Origin: DASVWZ01 sp036392935 | GTDB lineage: Bacteria > Acidobacteriota > Terriglobia > Terriglobales > Acidobacteriaceae | Reading direction: 5' to 3' | NCBI GenBank assembly: GCA_036392935.1 | Contig: DASVWZ010000053.1 | Coordinates: 1-25,902, forward strand | Length of the DNA stretch: 25,902 bases | Part shown: one piece after another, positions 22,827 to 25,902 of the stretch | Layout of the letters: each line of letters starts with the position of its first letter | How positions within the stretch are numbered: the stretch's first letter is position 1 | Made by a program: the position numbers and the translations under genes | The notes under the pieces: generated by a model | What the model was told of the DNA's origin: nothing | Databases searched by the model: none | What the model saw: the letters and a program-made list of their open reading frames with translations, nothing else

Positions 22827-25745
22827 ATGTCGACAGAAACCATTACTGTTCGCGGCGCACGCGTTCACAATTTAAAGAACATTGACTTTGAGATTCCGCA
22901 CAACTCCCTGACCGTGGTCACGGGAGTTTCGGGATCGGGCAAGTCGTCGCTCGCTTTCGACACGATTTACGCCGAGGGCCAGCGCCGCTATGTTGAGTCA
23001 CTTTCTGCCTATGCGCGGCAGTTTCTCGAGCGCATTGAAAAACCTGACGCCGATGTGATCGACGGCATCGCCCCCGCGGTTGCCATCCGGCAGAAGAATT
23101 CCACGCGCAACCCGCGCTCGACCGTTGGCACCGCGACCGAAATCTACGACTACCTGCGCCTGCTTTTTGCCCGCATCGGCCGCACCTATTGCCTGCGATG
23201 CGGACGCGAGGTAAAGAAAGATACCGTCGACGACATTGCCGCATCGATTCTTGCTTTGCCAGAAGGCACGCGGCTGAATGTTTTGTTTCCGCTGCGCACC
23301 GAATCGCCAGCCGAGGCCAAGCCGCCAGCGCGCGGCCGCGGTGCAAAAAAGGCGAAAGGGCAATCCAAGGCGCCTTCCGATGCTCTGAAAACTCGATTGC
23401 TTGATTTGCGTACGCGCGGCTTCAATCGGCTGCATCAGTCAGGACAAATCTACGAGTTCTCTACCCCCGAGTCCTTGCTCGACATCAACTTTTCCGAGCC
23501 GCTGTTCGTTCTGGTCGATCGCATCGTCATCACGCCTGATTCCCGCTCGAGGATAGTCGACGCCGCCGAAATCGCTTACCGCGAGGCCGGCGAGGTCATC
23601 TTCGAAACCGCGCCGCGCGACGGAGGAAAAGCTGAACGACTGCGCTTTTCCCAGCGCTTCGACTGCAAGACCTGCGGCACGCGCTATGAAGAACCGGAGC
23701 CGCGACTTTTTTCGTTCAACAATCCCTACGGTGCATGCCCGCGCTGCCAGGGATTCGGCAACACCATTGACTTCGATCTCGACTTGGTTATTCCCGACAA
23801 AACGAAATCGTTAAACGAAGGCGCGATCGAGCCCTGGACCAAGCCGAAATATCGGCCATTGTTTACCGAACTGAAGCGCTTCGCCCGTCAGGAAAAGATT
23901 CCGATGGATGTTCCCTGGGCCGAACTCGATCCCGAGCAGCAGAGCGTCATCATTCACGGCGAAGGCCGTTTTCCCGGCGTGCGCGGATTTTTCAATCACC
24001 TGGAGCGAAAAAAATACAAGCTGCATGTGCGCGTGTTTCTCAGCCGCTATCGCGGTTATTCGCTATGCTCCGCGTGCGATGGCGCGCGCCTGCGGGTTGA
24101 AGCTCGCCAGGTAAAAATCAAAGACAAGAATATCTGTGATGTTTGCTCCATGACCATCGAGCAAGCGTCTGAATTCTTTGATTCACTCGAACTCACCGAT
24201 CAGGAAGCCGGCATCGCGGAGCGGCTGATGGAAGAAATTCGCGAGCGGTTGCGATTTCTGAACGAAGTGGGCTTGGAATATCTCACGCTCGACCGCCTGT
24301 CATCGACACTTTCTGGCGGCGAAGCACAGCGCATACAGCTAGCCACATCTCTGGGCTCGCGGCTAGTGGGAACTCTATACGTTCTGGACGAACCCTCGAT
24401 CGGCCTGCACCCGCGCGACACACAGCGATTGATTACCATCTTGAAAGGTCTGCGTGATCTCGGAAATACCATCCTGGTGGTCGAGCATGATCCCGAAGTC
24501 ATGCGCGCATCCGACACGATTCTCGACCTCGGTCCGGGAGCCGGCGAAAACGGCGGCAAGGTCATCGCCACCGGGACCTACGATCAGCTCAAAACCATGC
24601 CGGCATCGCTGACCGGTCGCTATCTGGCGGACGAACTCCGCATCGCCATGCCGGGCACACGCCGCAAGCCCGGCACTCAGCAGATAAAAATCTACGGTGC
24701 GCGGGCGCATAATTTGAAGAAAGTCAACATCGCCGTTCCTTTGCGGATGCTCGTCGCCATCACCGGCGTCTCCGGCTCGGGCAAATCGACCCTGCTCCAT
24801 GACGTGCTTTATCAGGCTCTGGCGGCGGCTAAAAAGCAGCCCGATACGTCTACACCCACCAGCCCCGCCTGGGATTCAATCGAGGGCGCCGAGTTCATCG
24901 ATGAAGTCGTCCTCGTCGATCAGTCGCCGATCGGGCGAACGCCCCGCTCCAATCCCGTGACCTACATCAAAGCCTTCGACGGCATCCGCGAACTTTATGC
25001 TTCCCTGCCCGAAGCGAAGAAACGCGGCTTCTCCGCCGGCCACTTTTCCTTCAACATCCCCGGCGGGCGCTGCGAAACCTGCCAGGGCAATGGCACGGTC
25101 ACAGTCGAAATGCAGTTCCTGGCAGACGTCGAACTGATTTGCGAAGAGTGCAAAGGCACGCGTTACAAGCCGGAAGTCCTGGATATCCGCTACCGCGGCA
25201 AGAACATTCAGGAAGCGCTGAACCTCACGGTCAAAGAATCGCTGCAATTTTTTTCGGGCGTTCCCAAGATCGTCGACAAACTGCGGGTGCTGGAAGAAGT
25301 CGGGCTCGGATACCTGCGGCTTGGCCAATCGGCGACTACGCTTTCCGGCGGTGAAGCGCAGCGCATGAAGCTGGCCGCGCATCTTCAGCCATCGCGCGAT
25401 TTCTCGGCCAGTTCGTCGGAAGAAGGCCGCCGCAAGCGCCATGTTCTCTACATCTTCGACGAACCCACCACCGGCCTGCATTTTGATGACATCGGCAAAC
25501 TACTGGCAGCCTTCCGGCGTCTAATTGATGCAGGTGGTTCGATTCTGGTGATCGAACACAATCTCGACGTAATCAAGACCGCGGATTGGGTCATCGATCT
25601 TGGACCGGAGGGCGGCGAGCGAGGCGGCTATATCGTGGGCGCTGGCCCGCCGGAAGCGATTGCGAAACTGCCGAACTCCTACACCGGCAAGTTTCTGGCG
25701 CAGGTATTGAATGGAAACGGGGCTTCGCGAAATGGACACAAATAA
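22827..25745 (+). CDS. uvrA: UvrABC excinuclease subunit A
   Basis: DNA damage recognition ATPase of nucleotide excision repair. The 972-residue protein has two ABC modules. Module 1: Walker A GVSGSGKSS (from Gly33), a zinc finger YCLRCG paired with later CKTCG/CPRCQG cysteines, and signature LSGGEAQR (from Leu495). Module 2: Walker A GVSGSGKST (from Gly647), zinc finger CETCQGNG paired with CEECKGTRY, and signature LSGGEAQR (from Leu839), then FDEPTTGLH. It is slightly longer than the 940-residue E. coli protein because of a Lys/Ala/Pro-rich insert (about 159-189) and small inserts near 665-680 and 850-865. The ATG at 22827 is chosen because the 57-residue upstream extension is not UvrA-like. 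The ribosome-binding site is weak. Confidence 0.97.
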   Translation: MSTETITVRGARVHNLKNIDFEIPHNSLTVVTGVSGSGKSSLAFDTIYAEGQRRYVESLSAYARQFLERIEKPDADVIDGIAPAVAIRQKNSTRNPRSTVGTATEIYDYLRLLFARIGRTYCLRCGREVKKDTVDDIAASILALPEGTRLNVLFPLRTESPAEAKPPARGRGAKKAKGQSKAPSDALKTRLLDLRTRGFNRLHQSGQIYEFSTPESLLDINFSEPLFVLVDRIVITPDSRSRIVDAAEIAYREAGEVIFETAPRDGGKAERLRFSQRFDCKTCGTRYEEPEPRLFSFNNPYGACPRCQGFGNTIDFDLDLVIPDKTKSLNEGAIEPWTKPKYRPLFTELKRFARQEKIPMDVPWAELDPEQQSVIIHGEGRFPGVRGFFNHLERKKYKLHVRVFLSRYRGYSLCSACDGARLRVEARQVKIKDKNICDVCSMTIEQASEFFDSLELTDQEAGIAERLMEEIRERLRFLNEVGLEYLTLDRLSSTLSGGEAQRIQLATSLGSRLVGTLYVLDEPSIGLHPRDTQRLITILKGLRDLGNTILVVEHDPEVMRASDTILDLGPGAGENGGKVIATGTYDQLKTMPASLTGRYLADELRIAMPGTRRKPGTQQIKIYGARAHNLKKVNIAVPLRMLVAITGVSGSGKSTLLHDVLYQALAAAKKQPDTSTPTSPAWDSIEGAEFIDEVVLVDQSPIGRTPRSNPVTYIKAFDGIRELYASLPEAKKRGFSAGHFSFNIPGGRCETCQGNGTVTVEMQFLADVELICEECKGTRYKPEVLDIRYRGKNIQEALNLTVKESLQFFSGVPKIVDKLRVLEEVGLGYLRLGQSATTLSGGEAQRMKLAAHLQPSRDFSASSSEEGRRKRHVLYIFDEPTTGLHFDDIGKLLAAFRRLIDAGGSILVIEHNLDVIKTADWVIDLGPEGGERGGYIVGAGPPEAIAKLPNSYTGKFLAQVLNGNGASRNGHK

Positions 25746-25902
25746 AGCGCTGCTGGCCTTGCCCATCGCGCTGTTCATGACCGCAGCCGCCCCCGCGCAG
25801 TATTCCGGACAAACCGTACGGCACCATCGCGTTGCGGAAACCACCGAAGTTCCCGCCGAACTCACCCAAGCTGAAGATGCCATCGAAAAGAAAGACTACG
25901 CG
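25732..25902 (+). CDS. Secreted protein, start only (possible TPR protein)
   Basis: The start overlaps the uvrA end by 14 bases in another frame and the frame stays open to the window edge (57 codons). A signal peptide is evident (MDTNK, then ALLALPIALFMTAAAPAQ). The mature start is polar, and the last visible residues (ELTQAEDAIEKKDYA) look like the first helix of a tetratricopeptide repeat. An in-frame ATG at 25711 is an alternative start. Overlap with uvrA suggests co-transcription. TPR assignment is tentative because only one helix is visible. Confidence 0.6.
   Translation, partial: MDTNKALLALPIALFMTAAAPAQYSGQTVRHHRVAETTEVPAELTQAEDAIEKKDYA

Overview
The window looks like a chromosomal segment of a soil-type Acidobacteriota (Terriglobia/Koribacter-like) bacterium. 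This is an inference from gene content and style: GC-rich coding, a secreted lactonase-type beta-propeller, tandem P460-like cytochromes, a single-chain LptF-LptG permease, a bactofilin, many small secreted proteins of unknown function and palindromic intergenic repeats. No rRNA, tRNA, CRISPR array, prophage or complete insertion sequence was found. One partial gene (a REP-associated transposase) runs off the left edge and another (a secreted protein after uvrA) runs off the right edge.

Layout. 1-735: REP-associated tyrosine transposase followed by two REP-like hairpin units. 736-1920 (minus): two tandem secreted P460-type c-haem proteins. 2199-4130: glycogen branching enzyme. 4203-5228: an ExbB/TolQ-like channel domain fused to an ExbD/TolR-like domain. 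5306-6186: two paralogous secreted proteins made of 11-residue Lys/Ala-rich repeats (LEA-like). 6199-7480 (minus): a Cys-rich conserved protein and a secreted protein of unknown function. 7481-7941: non-coding, with repeats. 7942-10266: LptF-LptG fusion. 10324-11502 (minus): secreted beta-propeller.

11711-14599 is a Cpx-type envelope-stress module. cpxR and cpxA overlap by four bases on the minus strand, and a CpxP/Spy-like periplasmic gene is divergent from them. The shared intergenic region holds one perfect and one near-perfect match to the enterobacterial CpxR box. 14670-15061 holds two very small genes, one encoding a 50-residue single-helix membrane protein. 15111-16859 encodes an MdlA-like ABC exporter half with the noncanonical Asp-Asp Walker B. 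16894-18025 (minus): bactofilin plus a methyltransferase-like protein. 18119-20913 (minus): mazG, a GNAT acyltransferase and an o-succinylbenzoate synthase/N-succinylamino acid racemase, tightly packed and probably co-transcribed. 20976-22609 (minus): three proteins of unknown function. 22827-25745: uvrA, overlapped by the start of a secreted protein.

Much of the window concerns the envelope: lipopolysaccharide export, Cpx signalling with its periplasmic partner, a bactofilin, an ABC exporter, an ExbB/ExbD-like fusion and several secreted proteins. I see no defence island or obviously new multi-gene system. The most unusual items are the ExbB-ExbD fusion lacking the key Asp, the twin 11-mer repeat proteins, the conserved-looking Cpx regulatory region, and the GNAT-racemase pair.
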